DNA from: Cellulosimicrobium cellulans
GTDB lineage: Bacteria; Actinomycetota; Actinomycetes; Actinomycetales; Cellulomonadaceae
Direction of reading: 5' to 3'
NCBI RefSeq assembly: GCF_024124905.1
Contig: NZ_JAMXST010000006.1
Span: 210,647-274,646, forward strand
DNA length: 64,000 nt
The notes under the pieces were generated by a model. It saw only the letters and a list, made by a program, of their open reading frames with translations, was not told the DNA's origin and searched no databases. Made by a program: the position numbers and the translations under genes. Below are positions 1-9,078 of this stretch, piece by piece; position 1 is the first letter of the stretch, and the number at the start of each line of letters is the position of its first letter.

Positions 1-2282
1 ACCTCCTCCCGGCCGCGGGGGGCGCCGTCGTCGGGCTCCTGGTCGCGTGGCTCGGCGCCTGGCGCCGGTGGTCCGCCGCCACGGTCCTCGTGGTCGCGGT
101 CGTCGCGTATCTGCTCCTCGGTGGCGCGCTCGCGCTGCCGGCGGACGCGATCGGCGGCGTGGTCCCGTCGCTGCAGACGATCACCGACCTGCTCCGTGGC
201 GCCGTCACGGGCTGGAAGGAGTTCGTCACCACGGTCCCGCCGCTGCACTCCTTCCCGGAGCTCGCGGTGGTCCCGTACCTCCTCATGCTCGCGACCGCGC
301 TCCTCGCGGGGACGATCGCGTGGCGCGCGCGCCGTGCCGAGTGGGCGCTCGTCCCCGTCGTGGTCGCGTTCGTGGGGGTCATCCTCCTCGGGACCGTCAT
401 CGCGGCGTTCCCGGTGGTGCAGGGTCTCGTCGTGGGCGGCGTGGGCCTGCTGTGGGCCGGGTGGCGGGTCACGGCCGCGCGCTTCGGGGCGCACCAGATC
501 ACGACCGAGGCGAGCAAGGCCGCGACGCGGCGGCTCTGGTGGCACCGCGTGCGCACCGGCGCGGCGATGCTGGTCGTCGGCGGCGTCGCCGCGGCGTTCG
601 CCGCGCCCGTGCTGCTCCCGGACGCGCCGCGCACCGTGCTGCGCGAGACGGTCGTGCCGCCCCTCGACCTGCACGAGTACGTGAGCCCGCTCACGGCGTT
701 CCGCAAGTACGCCAAGGACATGCGCGAGGACGAGCTGTTCACCGTGCAGGGGCTCCCGGCAGGCGCCAAGGTCCGCCTCGCCGGTCTCGACACGTACAAC
801 GGCGTCGTCTACGACGTCTCCAGCGGGCTGCCCGGCTCGGGCGTCTACACGCGCGCGGGCGAGGAGATCGCGACCGTCGCGTCCGGGACTCCGACGCGCG
901 TCGAGGTCCAGGTCGGGGACTACACCGGCGTGTGGGTGCCCGACGTCGGCACGCTGGAGGGCATCACCTACGGGGGCGACCGCGCGCGCGAGCTCGGCGA
1001 GACCACGTACTACAACTCGACCACGGGGACCGCGCTGACGACCGCCGGGCTGCGACCGGGCGACTCGTACACGCTCGACACGCTCGTCACGGTCGAGCCC
1101 ACGGAGGACGACCTGCGGGCGGGCGCGATCGACCAGTCGATCGAGGTGCCGAGGCCGCCCAAGGACGCGCTGCCCGCGTCGCTCGCGGGCAAGGCCGCGC
1201 AGTTCATGGGGGAGGAGACCGAGCCCGTCGACCAGCTCTTCGCGCTCCGCGACGGCCTCGTGGCCAGCGGCGTCTTCTCCAGCGGGCTCGACACCCAGCC
1301 CCCCTCGCGTCCGGGCCACTCGGCGGAGCGCATCGACACGCTCCTCGCGGACGAGGAGATGGTGGGCGACGACGAGCAGTTCGCGGTGGCGCTCGCCCTC
1401 ATGGCCAACCAGGCCGGCATCCCCGCGCGCGTGGTCATGGGCTTCTACCCCGACATGGAGAAGAACCCGCTCGAGCCGGGCGAGCCCTTCACCGCGACCG
1501 GGACCGACGTGCACGCGTGGGCGGAGGTGCCGTTCGTCGGCTACGGGTGGGTGCCGATCACGGCGATCCCCGACGAGGACAACAAGATCCAGCCGGAGCC
1601 CAAGAGCCTCCAGGTGCCCAAGCCCCCGATCCTCGAGGACCCGGAACCGCCGGAGGAGCCCGCCGAGGCCGAGGCCGGCAAGGTCGACGACGAGGAGAAG
1701 GAGAAGGCCGAGAGCGACGGCTTCGACTGGGGCCAGGCGGCCCTCGTCGCCGTCGCCGTGGTGGTGCCGCTCGCGCTCCTCGCCCTGCCGGTGATCCTGG
1801 TGCTCGCCTACAAGGCGCGTCGCCGGGCGCGGCGCCGCGCGGCGGCACGTCCCGTCGACCGGGTGAGCGGAGGCTGGCGCGAGGTCCTGGACACCGCGAC
1901 GGACCTCGGCACGCCCGTCCCCGCCGGGTCCACGCGGCGCGAGGGCGCCGGCCTCCTCTCCCAGGCGTACGGCGCGACGGCGACGATCCCGCTGGCGCAC
2001 CGCGCCGACGCGACCGTCTTCGGCCAGGGCGAGCCGACCGAGCAGGAGATCGAGGCCTTCTGGGCGGACGTGGACACCGTCGTCGGGGGGCTACGCTCCT
2101 CCGTGAACCGTCGGGCCCGCGTCCGCGCCGCACTCTCGCTGCGGTCGGTCCGCGCGGCCTCCGGTTCGTCGGGTCTGCGCCGGTGGCTGCCCGGCCGCCG
2201 CGCCGGCACGAAGGGTGGCGCCGTGCCCCCGGCGGCAGGGTCGTCGTCGGAGCCGACGAGACGACAGGGAGACGAGTCATGA
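1..2282 (+). CDS. Transglutaminase-fold membrane protein, 5'-truncated, catalytic Cys replaced
   Basis: The frame is open from base 3 with no start codon in view, so the gene begins upstream; about 759 codons are visible. It opens with several hydrophobic segments (to about base 640), then an extracytoplasmic part with a transglutaminase core (about bases 1200-1590), a charged stretch, a last membrane helix (about 1740-1810) and a basic cytoplasmic tail. This is the TgpA/DUF3488 layout, commonly next to MoxR and DUF58 genes, which would lie to the left. The core keeps the GIPARVVMGF strand and the DVHAWAEV histidine, but the usual Cys before EQFA is Asp (codon at 1371), so protease or transamidase activity is doubtful. 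It overlaps the next gene by ATGA. Confidence 0.8.
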   Translation, partial: LLPAAGGAVVGLLVAWLGAWRRWSAATVLVVAVVAYLLLGGALALPADAIGGVVPSLQTITDLLRGAVTGWKEFVTTVPPLHSFPELAVVPYLLMLATALLAGTIAWRARRAEWALVPVVVAFVGVILLGTVIAAFPVVQGLVVGGVGLLWAGWRVTAARFGAHQITTEASKAATRRLWWHRVRTGAAMLVVGGVAAAFAAPVLLPDAPRTVLRETVVPPLDLHEYVSPLTAFRKYAKDMREDELFTVQGLPAGAKVRLAGLDTYNGVVYDVSSGLPGSGVYTRAGEEIATVASGTPTRVEVQVGDYTGVWVPDVGTLEGITYGGDRARELGETTYYNSTTGTALTTAGLRPGDSYTLDTLVTVEPTEDDLRAGAIDQSIEVPRPPKDALPASLAGKAAQFMGEETEPVDQLFALRDGLVASGVFSSGLDTQPPSRPGHSAERIDTLLADEEMVGDDEQFAVALALMANQAGIPARVVMGFYPDMEKNPLEPGEPFTATGTDVHAWAEVPFVGYGWVPITAIPDEDNKIQPEPKSLQVPKPPILEDPEPPEEPAEAEAGKVDDEEKEKAESDGFDWGQAALVAVAVVVPLALLALPVILVLAYKARRRARRRAAARPVDRVSGGWREVLDTATDLGTPVPAGSTRREGAGLLSQAYGATATIPLAHRADATVFGQGEPTEQEIEAFWADVDTVVGGLRSSVNRRARVRAALSLRSVRAASGSSGLRRWLPGRRAGTKGGAVPPAAGSSSEPTRRQGDES

Positions 2283-3946
2283 GCGACGTGACGTGCGCCG
2301 CGTGCGGGTCCGCGCAGTCCGCGGGGTCCGCGTTCTGCGCCGTGTGCGGGCAGCCCTTCCCCCGGACGGGTCGCCCGGTCGCCGAGCCGGCCGCGGGCCC
2401 GGTCGGCAGCGTCCAGGCCGTCGCCGCGCGCGCGGGGGCGGACCTGCCGTACGCGGCCGTCCCGCACTCGGCGCCGGACACCACGACGGAGCCCGAGGTC
2501 TACGCGGCGACCCAGAAGGCGTTCGGCCCGGCCGTCGCCGCGCCGTCGGCGTCCTCGCTCGCGACCGCCCCGTTCGCGGGGAGGGGACGGCGGTTCCTCG
2601 CCTACGTGGTCGACGTCGCGGTCCCGGGCCTCGTCGCGCTGGTGGTCGTCGTCGCGGGCCTCGCGATGGTCGGGACGCCGCTCGGCAGCGTCCAGGTCGT
2701 GACGCAGGACGAGGCCGCCGCGCTCTTCGGCAAGATCCTCGTGGTCTACGTCGTCGCCGGGGTGCTCGCGCTCGCGTGGTGGGTGGGCGTCTGGTTCTGG
2801 GAGGGCTCGACGGGCAAGACGCTCGGCAACCTCCTCACCGGCATCCGCACGGTCGACGCCGGGACGCGCGAGCCGGTCGGCTTCGGCCGGGCGGCGCTGC
2901 GCTGGATCATCGTCGGCGTCGTGCCCCTGGGCGGGATCCTCGTGGTCCTGCTCAGCCCGGGCTTCGACTCCTCCGGCCGGTCGCAGGGGTGGCACGACAA
3001 GGCGGGCCGCTCGCTCGTGCTCGACGTGCGCGGTGTCAGCCCCGCCTCCTCGTCGCCCTCCGGCTACGAGGGCGTGGCCACGCTCATGGCCGGTGCGCCC
3101 GCGGGTGCCTCCCACGGCGCCGCCGGGACCTACGCCTCGGCGCCCCAGCCCGGCTACGCCCCCGCACCGGCTCAGCCTGGGTACGCCCCCGCACCGGCTC
3201 CGACGGGGTACGCGCCCTACCCGCCCGCCCCGCTGGGCGGCCAGGGTCCTGCGGCCCCGGCGGCTCCAGGAGGCACGGCGTCGTTCGCCCCGTCGGCGCC
3301 GACGTCGCCGTCGGGTCCGGCGCCGGCCGCACCCGTCCCGGACCCCTGGGCCTTCCCGTCCTCCGCGGCGCCCGCGGGCGACGGACTGATCACGGGCGTC
3401 CCGGGCGTCGGGAGCGGGTCGACCCCGGCCGCGCCGCCGGTCCCCGCCACGCCCGCGCCCGCCGCTCCGCCGGCGGCGACGTCCCCCGCCCCCGTGGTGA
3501 CGCCCGCGGCCCCCGCACCCGCCGTCGCGCCCACGCCCGAGCCCGCCGAGGCGGAGTGGGACAGCACGCGCATGACGGCGCGGGACGTCCGCGCCATGGA
3601 CCCCGCACCCGACGTCTCGGTCGTCATCGAGCTCGAGTCCGGAGAGCGTCGTGCCGTCGACCGCCCGACCCTGCTCGGCCGCAACCCGCAGGCGCCCGAC
3701 GACGGGCCGTGGAACCTCGTCGCGGTCGACGACCCGACGCGGTCCGTCTCCAAGACCCACGCCGAGCTCCGCGTGGACCCGAGCGGCCTGTGGCTCACGG
3801 ACCGCGGCTCCACCAACGGCACCGTCGTCTCGGTGCCGGGAGCCCCGCCGCGCGTCGCCGAGCCGGGGACCCGGGTGCGCGTCCCCGTCGGTGCGACGAT
3901 CCACGTCGGGGACCGCCGCATCGTCGTCCACCCCGGTGCCGCATGA
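2279..3946 (+). CDS. RDD-domain membrane protein with zinc ribbon and C-terminal FHA domain
   Basis: 555 residues from an ATG overlapping the upstream stop. Cys6, Cys9, Cys20 and Cys23 form a short zinc ribbon. Residues about 100-255 are an RDD domain with hydrophobic helices and the characteristic GKTLGNLLTGIR segment. A long Ala/Pro/Tyr-rich linker with GYAPAPA-type repeats follows. The C-terminal 110 residues are an FHA domain (LLGRNP, SVSKTHAEL, STNGT), which binds phosphothreonine peptides. Its place beside a PP2C phosphatase and a Ser/Thr kinase suggests it reads phosphorylation at the membrane. The partner is unknown. Confidence 0.85.
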   Translation: MSDVTCAACGSAQSAGSAFCAVCGQPFPRTGRPVAEPAAGPVGSVQAVAARAGADLPYAAVPHSAPDTTTEPEVYAATQKAFGPAVAAPSASSLATAPFAGRGRRFLAYVVDVAVPGLVALVVVVAGLAMVGTPLGSVQVVTQDEAAALFGKILVVYVVAGVLALAWWVGVWFWEGSTGKTLGNLLTGIRTVDAGTREPVGFGRAALRWIIVGVVPLGGILVVLLSPGFDSSGRSQGWHDKAGRSLVLDVRGVSPASSSPSGYEGVATLMAGAPAGASHGAAGTYASAPQPGYAPAPAQPGYAPAPAPTGYAPYPPAPLGGQGPAAPAAPGGTASFAPSAPTSPSGPAPAAPVPDPWAFPSSAAPAGDGLITGVPGVGSGSTPAAPPVPATPAPAAPPAATSPAPVVTPAAPAPAVAPTPEPAEAEWDSTRMTARDVRAMDPAPDVSVVIELESGERRAVDRPTLLGRNPQAPDDGPWNLVAVDDPTRSVSKTHAELRVDPSGLWLTDRGSTNGTVVSVPGAPPRVAEPGTRVRVPVGATIHVGDRRIVVHPGAA

Positions 3947-4800
3947 CGACCGAGCTGCCGGCCGAGGTCCACCTCGCCTGGGGCGCGGCGTCGCACCGGG
4001 GCGCGCGCCGGCTCCTCAACGAGGACCGGTTCCTCGTCTCGCGCTCCGTCTTCTTCGTCGCCGACGGCATGGGCGGCCACGAGGCGGGCGAGGTCGCGAG
4101 CGCGACGGCCGTCGAGGCCCTCCGACCCCTCGCCGACCTCGACGTCGTCACGCCGGACGAGGTCCGCGAGCGGATCACGGTCGCGCAGGAGAACGTGCAG
4201 GCCATCGTCACCGAGCCCGGCCGGGGGGCGGGCACCACCGTGACCGGCGTGGTCGTCTCGGAGCAGGACGGGAACCCGTACTGGCTCGTCGTCAACGTCG
4301 GCGACTCGCGCACGTACCACCTCGCCGGCGGTCGTCTCGAGCAGGTGAGCGTCGACCACTCGGAGGTCCAGGAGATGGTCGACGCCGGGCTGCTGACGCC
4401 CGCGGAGGCCCTCACGCACCCGCGGCGGCACGTCGTCACCCGCGCGCTCGGCTCGCGCAACGCCCCGCAGGTGGACTTCTGGTACCTGCCGATCGAGCGG
4501 CACGACCGCGTCCTGGTCTGCTCGGACGGCCTGACGGGCGAGCTCACGGACGAGCGGATCACGGAGGTCCTGCTCTCCACGCCCGACCCGCAGGCGGCCG
4601 CCGAGCGCCTGGTCCACGAGGCCATCGCGGCCGGGGGCCGGGATAACATCACAGTCGTCGTCGTCGACGCGACGGGCGTGTCCGACGACACGAGCGGTGG
4701 GAGCACGACGCCGCGCGACCACGCCGCGGCACCGGGTCCGGTCGTCGACGAGGACACGCTGCCCAGGGATGTTCGTCTCCAGATCGGGGGTCTGACGTGA
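3943..4800 (+). CDS. PP2C-family protein phosphatase
   Basis: 285 residues starting at an ATG that overlaps the previous stop. The metal-binding and catalytic motifs of bacterial PP2C (PstP/PrpC type) are present in order: NEDRFLV, ADGMGGHEAG, GDSRTYH, SDGLTGEL and GGRDNITVVVV. There is no membrane segment, unlike mycobacterial PstP, so it is probably cytoplasmic. It should dephosphorylate the kinase encoded two genes downstream and that kinase's FHA-protein targets. Translation is coupled on both sides by 4-base overlaps. Confidence 0.92.
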   Translation: MTTELPAEVHLAWGAASHRGARRLLNEDRFLVSRSVFFVADGMGGHEAGEVASATAVEALRPLADLDVVTPDEVRERITVAQENVQAIVTEPGRGAGTTVTGVVVSEQDGNPYWLVVNVGDSRTYHLAGGRLEQVSVDHSEVQEMVDAGLLTPAEALTHPRRHVVTRALGSRNAPQVDFWYLPIERHDRVLVCSDGLTGELTDERITEVLLSTPDPQAAAERLVHEAIAAGGRDNITVVVVDATGVSDDTSGGSTTPRDHAAAPGPVVDEDTLPRDVRLQIGGLT

Positions 4801-6449
4801 CGCTGCGCTACGTCACGGGAACCGCACGCGCCGTCGTGCGAGGCGGCACGGTCGTCGTGCTGCCGGGTCCGGTGGAGGCCTCGCTCGTCGAGCAGGTCTG
4901 GGACCAGCTCGGCACTGACGCAGGGGTCGTCGAGGTGCTCCAGGTCCTCACCGGCGCCTTCGGCTCGAGCCTGCGGACCGTGCCGCCGTTCGTGGTGGCG
5001 GTGGTCGCGGACCGTCGCGTCCACGTCGCCGCGCGCGGCCGGGTGACCGTGACCCTCGAGCTCGACGGCGGCGAGCGCGTGCGGGTCGAGGGCGAGGGCG
5101 TCACGACCTGGTCCGAGCGCGTCCTGGACGACGTCGTCGAGCTGCTCGTGCGCTCCGACACCGGTGTCGTCGGCACCCTCGACGAGGCGCCCGCCGGGGA
5201 GCCCCTGCTCGGGGACGCGGCCACGCTGCCGCTCGTCTCCGGCGTGGTCCTCGCGGGCGCCGTCGCGTGGCCGCTCGTCGAACGCCCCGCCCGGTCGGCT
5301 GCCGCGGACCTCGTGGACGACGACGCGCCCGCCGCCGAGCCCGCGCCGGCGGACCGGCCCTCCTGGGGCTCGGCCACCGAGCCGACGGCGGTGGAGCCCG
5401 AGTCCGTCCCCGTGCCGGCCGCGCCGCCGCTCGGCGCGACGCTCCGCCTCCCCGAGGAGACCATCGCGCCCGAGCCGGAGTCCGACGTCCCGACCCCGCC
5501 GGTGCTCGCGGACGAGCCCGCGGCAGCGGTCGAGGCGTCCGAGGCCGCCGCGGCTCCGGAGGAGGACGACGACTACTCGCACCTGTGGGGGTCGACCATC
5601 CTGCGGACCGTCGAGGATGCCGCGGTGCGCACCGAGGACGACGAGGAGCACGACGAGCCGGCACCCCCGGACGCCGTGACCCCGCCCGTCCCGCCGGCCC
5701 CGGTCGCGGAGGAACCGCCCGTGCCGTCGCCGGTCCCGTCCGGCGACGGGCTCATCGCCGGCGTCCCGCGGGAGTGGACGGGCGCGACGCCGGCCGCGGC
5801 GCACCGCGCCGCGACGGTCCTCGACCCCGACGGCGAGCCCGCCGAGGCCGAGGGAGAGCCCGGGCTCGACCACGACGGCCACACCGTGCACTCGTCCGCC
5901 ATCGCGGACCTGCGCGCGGCCGCGCAGGACGCGGGCGGGGCCGCTCCGGTGCCGCCGCCGCCGTCGTTCAGCGCGCCGCCCGGCCCGGGACAGCAGCAGA
6001 TCCTCGCGCGGACGTGCGCGCAGGGGCACGCGAACCCGCCGTCGCGGGACGCGTGCGCGCTCTGCGGCGGGCCCCTCGAGGGCGACGCCGCGCTGGCGGT
6101 CCGCCCGCCGCTCGGCCGCGTCGTGGTGTCGACCGGGCAGACGGTCGAGCTCGACCGTCCCGTCGTCGTGGGCCGTCGGCCGCGCACGCCCCGGTCGCAG
6201 GCGGCGGAGCTGCCCCGCCTGGTGACGGTGCCCAGCCCGCAGCAGGACATCTCGCGCTCGCACCTCGAGATCACGCTCGAGGGGTGGCACGTCCTCGTGA
6301 GCGACATGGCCACGACCAACGGGACCACGCTGCTGCGCGCGGGCCAGCCGCCGCGACGCCTGCACCCGTCGGAGCCGGTCCTCGTCATCGACGGCGACGT
6401 CGCTGACCTCGGCGACGGCGTGACCCTCGTCTTCGAGGGGATCCGGTGA
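4797..6449 (+). CDS. FHA-domain protein with zinc ribbon
   Basis: 550 residues from a GTG start overlapping the phosphatase stop. The first 150 residues form a compact region of unknown family. Residues about 170-400 are an acidic, Ala/Pro-rich low-complexity stretch. A small Cys/His cluster (RTCAQGHANPP then CALCGG) precedes a C-terminal FHA domain of about 110 residues with VVGRRPR, DISRSHLEI and TTNGTTLL. The architecture parallels the RDD/FHA protein upstream but has no membrane helices. It is probably a phospho-dependent scaffold in the same kinase circuit; its target cannot be read from the sequence. Confidence 0.8.
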   Translation: MTLRYVTGTARAVVRGGTVVVLPGPVEASLVEQVWDQLGTDAGVVEVLQVLTGAFGSSLRTVPPFVVAVVADRRVHVAARGRVTVTLELDGGERVRVEGEGVTTWSERVLDDVVELLVRSDTGVVGTLDEAPAGEPLLGDAATLPLVSGVVLAGAVAWPLVERPARSAAADLVDDDAPAAEPAPADRPSWGSATEPTAVEPESVPVPAAPPLGATLRLPEETIAPEPESDVPTPPVLADEPAAAVEASEAAAAPEEDDDYSHLWGSTILRTVEDAAVRTEDDEEHDEPAPPDAVTPPVPPAPVAEEPPVPSPVPSGDGLIAGVPREWTGATPAAAHRAATVLDPDGEPAEAEGEPGLDHDGHTVHSSAIADLRAAAQDAGGAAPVPPPPSFSAPPGPGQQQILARTCAQGHANPPSRDACALCGGPLEGDAALAVRPPLGRVVVSTGQTVELDRPVVVGRRPRTPRSQAAELPRLVTVPSPQQDISRSHLEITLEGWHVLVSDMATTNGTTLLRAGQPPRRLHPSEPVLVIDGDVADLGDGVTLVFEGIR

Positions 6450-8257
6450 GCACCAAGCGCGCGCCGTCCCCGCCGCCGGAGATCAAGGGCTTCGAGTACG
6501 TCTCGCTGGTCGGCTCGGGCGGGTTCTCCGACGTCTTCCTGTACCAGCAGCAGCGCCCCCGCCGGCGGGTCGCGGTCAAGGTCCTGCTGCACGAGTGGTC
6601 CAGCCACTCGCAGCGGGCGGCGTTCGACGCCGAGGCCGACCTCATGGCGACGCTCTCGACCCACCCGTCGATCGTCACGATGTACGAGGCGGACATCGCC
6701 GACGACGGGCGCCCGTACCTCGCCATGGAGTACTGCTCGCGCCCCAACCTCGGCGCGCGGTACCGCACCGAGCGGCTCTCGGTGGCCGAGGCGCTGCGCA
6801 CGGCGGTCCAGATCGCGGGTGCCGTCGAGACGGCGCACCGCGCGGGCATCCTGCACCGCGACATCAAGCCGGCGAACATCCTGGTCACCGAGTACGGCCA
6901 CCCGGCGCTCACGGACTTCGGCATCTCCTCGACGGTCGACGACGCCGCGCGCGCCGAGGGCATGTCGATCCCGTGGTCCCCGCCCGAGTCGTTCGCCGAG
7001 CCGCCCCGCAGCGGGATCGCGACCGACGTCTGGGCGCTCGCGGCGACGACGTACACGCTGCTCGCGGGCCGGACGCCGTTCGAGGTGCCCGGCGGCTCCA
7101 ACTCGAGCGCCAACCTCATCTCCCGCATCGAGACCTCGCCGCTGCCCCCGACGGGCCGCACGGACGTCCCGGCCTCGCTCGAGCGCGTGCTCGCGACGGC
7201 GATGGAGAAGAACCCCGGGTCGCGCTACCCGACGGTCCTCGCGTTCGCGCGCGCCCTCCAGCAGGTGCAGAACGAGCTGTCGTACGCGGTCACCCCGATC
7301 GACCTGCTCGACGACTCGGGCCACGTGCAGGAGGAGGAGCCGGACGACGACGCCGGGACCCGCCTGCGGCAGGTCGTGTCGATCGACCCCTCGGGTCCGG
7401 GCGGGACGTCGTCGGGGCCCGTCGCCCCGAGCCGGCCGACCCAGCCCACGACGCCGCTGCGGCCGGGTCAGCCGGGCGCGCCGTGGCCCGGCCAGACCGT
7501 CGCGCCCGGACCGGCCGCCCCGCAGCAGCAGCCGGGACCGCGCGCCCCGCAGCAGCCCTACGCGCCCGCGGCCTGGAACCAGGGCGCGCCCGCGCACACC
7601 GCGGGCACCGCACCGACCTCCGTCGTCGGCGCCGGCGGGCACGCGCCCGTCGCCGAGCTCACGGACCCGTCCCGAATGTACCCCGGCGCCCGGCGCCCGG
7701 GGGCCTGGGGCCAGCCGCCCGTCGAGGACACCGTCCACCGGCCCACCGGGCCGGAGGACGGCGGACCGGCCGCCGCGCCCGCGGAGGAGCGGTCGGTCCG
7801 CGGCGCGCTGTGGGCGACGCTCGCCGGCGTCGTCGGGGTCGCGGTCGCGGTCGGCGGGTTCTTCCTGCTGCGGCCGGACGCCCCCGTGGACGACACGGAC
7901 ACCGGCGGGGGCGGCGAGGAGACGGCCGCCACGGACGACGACTTCCTGCCGTCGGACAACCTCGGCGACCTCGTCCCGCCCGTGAACGATCTCGTGGGCA
8001 CCTACGACCCGGCGCGCGAGGTCGCCACGTTCACGTGGCGGTACGACTCGGACAAGGCGCAGGACGGCGACTCGTTCGCCTGGAAGAAGCTGGACCCCAT
8101 CGAGGAGACCCCCTACAAGGAGATCTTCGACGAGACGACCGTCGAGCTCCGGGCGAAGCCGGGCGAGAAGGTCTGCATCGAGGTCGTCGTGCTCCGGGAC
8201 GGTCGGCCGTCCGCGGCGCCCGGGAAGGTGTGCGTGACGGCGGAGGGAGCGGCGTGA
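6446..8257 (+). CDS. Transmembrane serine/threonine protein kinase with ectodomain
   Basis: 603 residues, GTG start overlapping the previous stop. The kinase domain occupies about residues 14-280: glycine loop GSGGFSDVF, Lys45 in the VAVK strand, catalytic H137-R138-D139 with DIKPANILV, and DFG at Asp157. A Pro/Gln-rich juxtamembrane linker follows. One membrane helix (about 452-472) leads to an acidic stalk and a C-terminal extracytoplasmic domain of about 100 residues that looks like a beta-sandwich, possibly fibronectin III-like. It differs from PknB in lacking PASTA repeats. The operon pairs it with PP2C and FHA proteins, so it probably signals outside conditions to the secretion ATPase further down. 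Confidence 0.9.
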   Translation: MSTKRAPSPPPEIKGFEYVSLVGSGGFSDVFLYQQQRPRRRVAVKVLLHEWSSHSQRAAFDAEADLMATLSTHPSIVTMYEADIADDGRPYLAMEYCSRPNLGARYRTERLSVAEALRTAVQIAGAVETAHRAGILHRDIKPANILVTEYGHPALTDFGISSTVDDAARAEGMSIPWSPPESFAEPPRSGIATDVWALAATTYTLLAGRTPFEVPGGSNSSANLISRIETSPLPPTGRTDVPASLERVLATAMEKNPGSRYPTVLAFARALQQVQNELSYAVTPIDLLDDSGHVQEEEPDDDAGTRLRQVVSIDPSGPGGTSSGPVAPSRPTQPTTPLRPGQPGAPWPGQTVAPGPAAPQQQPGPRAPQQPYAPAAWNQGAPAHTAGTAPTSVVGAGGHAPVAELTDPSRMYPGARRPGAWGQPPVEDTVHRPTGPEDGGPAAAPAEERSVRGALWATLAGVVGVAVAVGGFFLLRPDAPVDDTDTGGGGEETAATDDDFLPSDNLGDLVPPVNDLVGTYDPAREVATFTWRYDSDKAQDGDSFAWKKLDPIEETPYKEIFDETTVELRAKPGEKVCIEVVVLRDGRPSAAPGKVCVTAEGAA

Positions 8258-8955
8258 GCGAGCTCGCGGTCGAGTTCTGCGGGGAGTGGTTCCGCCCGTC
8301 CGTGGACGGCGACCCGTTCGACATCGGGCGGGACGGCGACCTCGCGATCGAGGACAACCCGTACCTGCACCGCCGCTTCCTGCGCATCTCGCACGAGGGC
8401 GGCATCTGGTGGCTCGCCAACGTCGGGACGCTCATCTCCGCGACGGTGTGCGACTCGGGTGGCGGGGTGCAGTCCTGGCTCTCGCCGGGCAACCGCCTTC
8501 CGATCGTCTTCCCCACGACGTCGATCGTGTTCACGGCCGGGCCGACCACGTACGAGCTCACCGCGCAGCTGCACGGGGCGCCGTACCAGGAGATCCGCTC
8601 CGAGGACACGGAGTCGGGCGGCGCGACGACCATCGGCATGATCACCTTCACGACGAGCCAGAAGCAGCTCATCGTGGCGCTGGCCGAGCCGATGCTGCGA
8701 CGCGACGGCACCGGCCTGTCGGAGATCCCGTCGTCGGCCGCGGCCGCTGCCCGCCTGGGCTGGGCGACGACGCGCTTCAACCGCAAGCTCGACAACGTGT
8801 GCGACAAGCTCGACCGGATCGGGGTCAAGGGCCTGCGCGGCGGGCCCGGAGCGCTGGCGACGAACCGCCGTGCGCGCCTCGTTGAGTACGCGGTGGCGTC
8901 GCGCCTCGTGACCTCGGCCGACCTGCCCCTGCTCGACCTCACCGACGACGGCTGA
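8254..8955 (+). CDS. FHA-like domain fused to a winged-helix-type domain
   Basis: 233 residues from a GTG overlapping the kinase stop. The N-terminal half resembles an FHA fold (FDIGRDGDL, then HRRFLRISHEG). The C-terminal part (about 130-210) starts TTSQKQLIVALAEPML and continues with helices rich in Arg/Lys (TTRFNRKLDNVCDKL), like a winged helix-turn-helix of the transcription-factor type. The protein could couple kinase output to DNA binding, or use the wHTH for protein contacts. There is no membrane segment. It is the last gene of the overlapping chain; the ATPase gene starts 123 bases later. Confidence 0.65.
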   Translation: MSELAVEFCGEWFRPSVDGDPFDIGRDGDLAIEDNPYLHRRFLRISHEGGIWWLANVGTLISATVCDSGGGVQSWLSPGNRLPIVFPTTSIVFTAGPTTYELTAQLHGAPYQEIRSEDTESGGATTIGMITFTTSQKQLIVALAEPMLRRDGTGLSEIPSSAAAAARLGWATTRFNRKLDNVCDKLDRIGVKGLRGGPGALATNRRARLVEYAVASRLVTSADLPLLDLTDDG

Positions 8956-9078
8956 CCCCGCGGGTCCCGGCGGGCGCGCCCGACGCGCGCCCCGCCCGGT
9001 CGCGCCCTCCCCGGCGCCGCCGACCGTCGTGGCATCCCACCTGCCCGTCCCTCTCCCCGGACCTGAACAGGAAACTCC

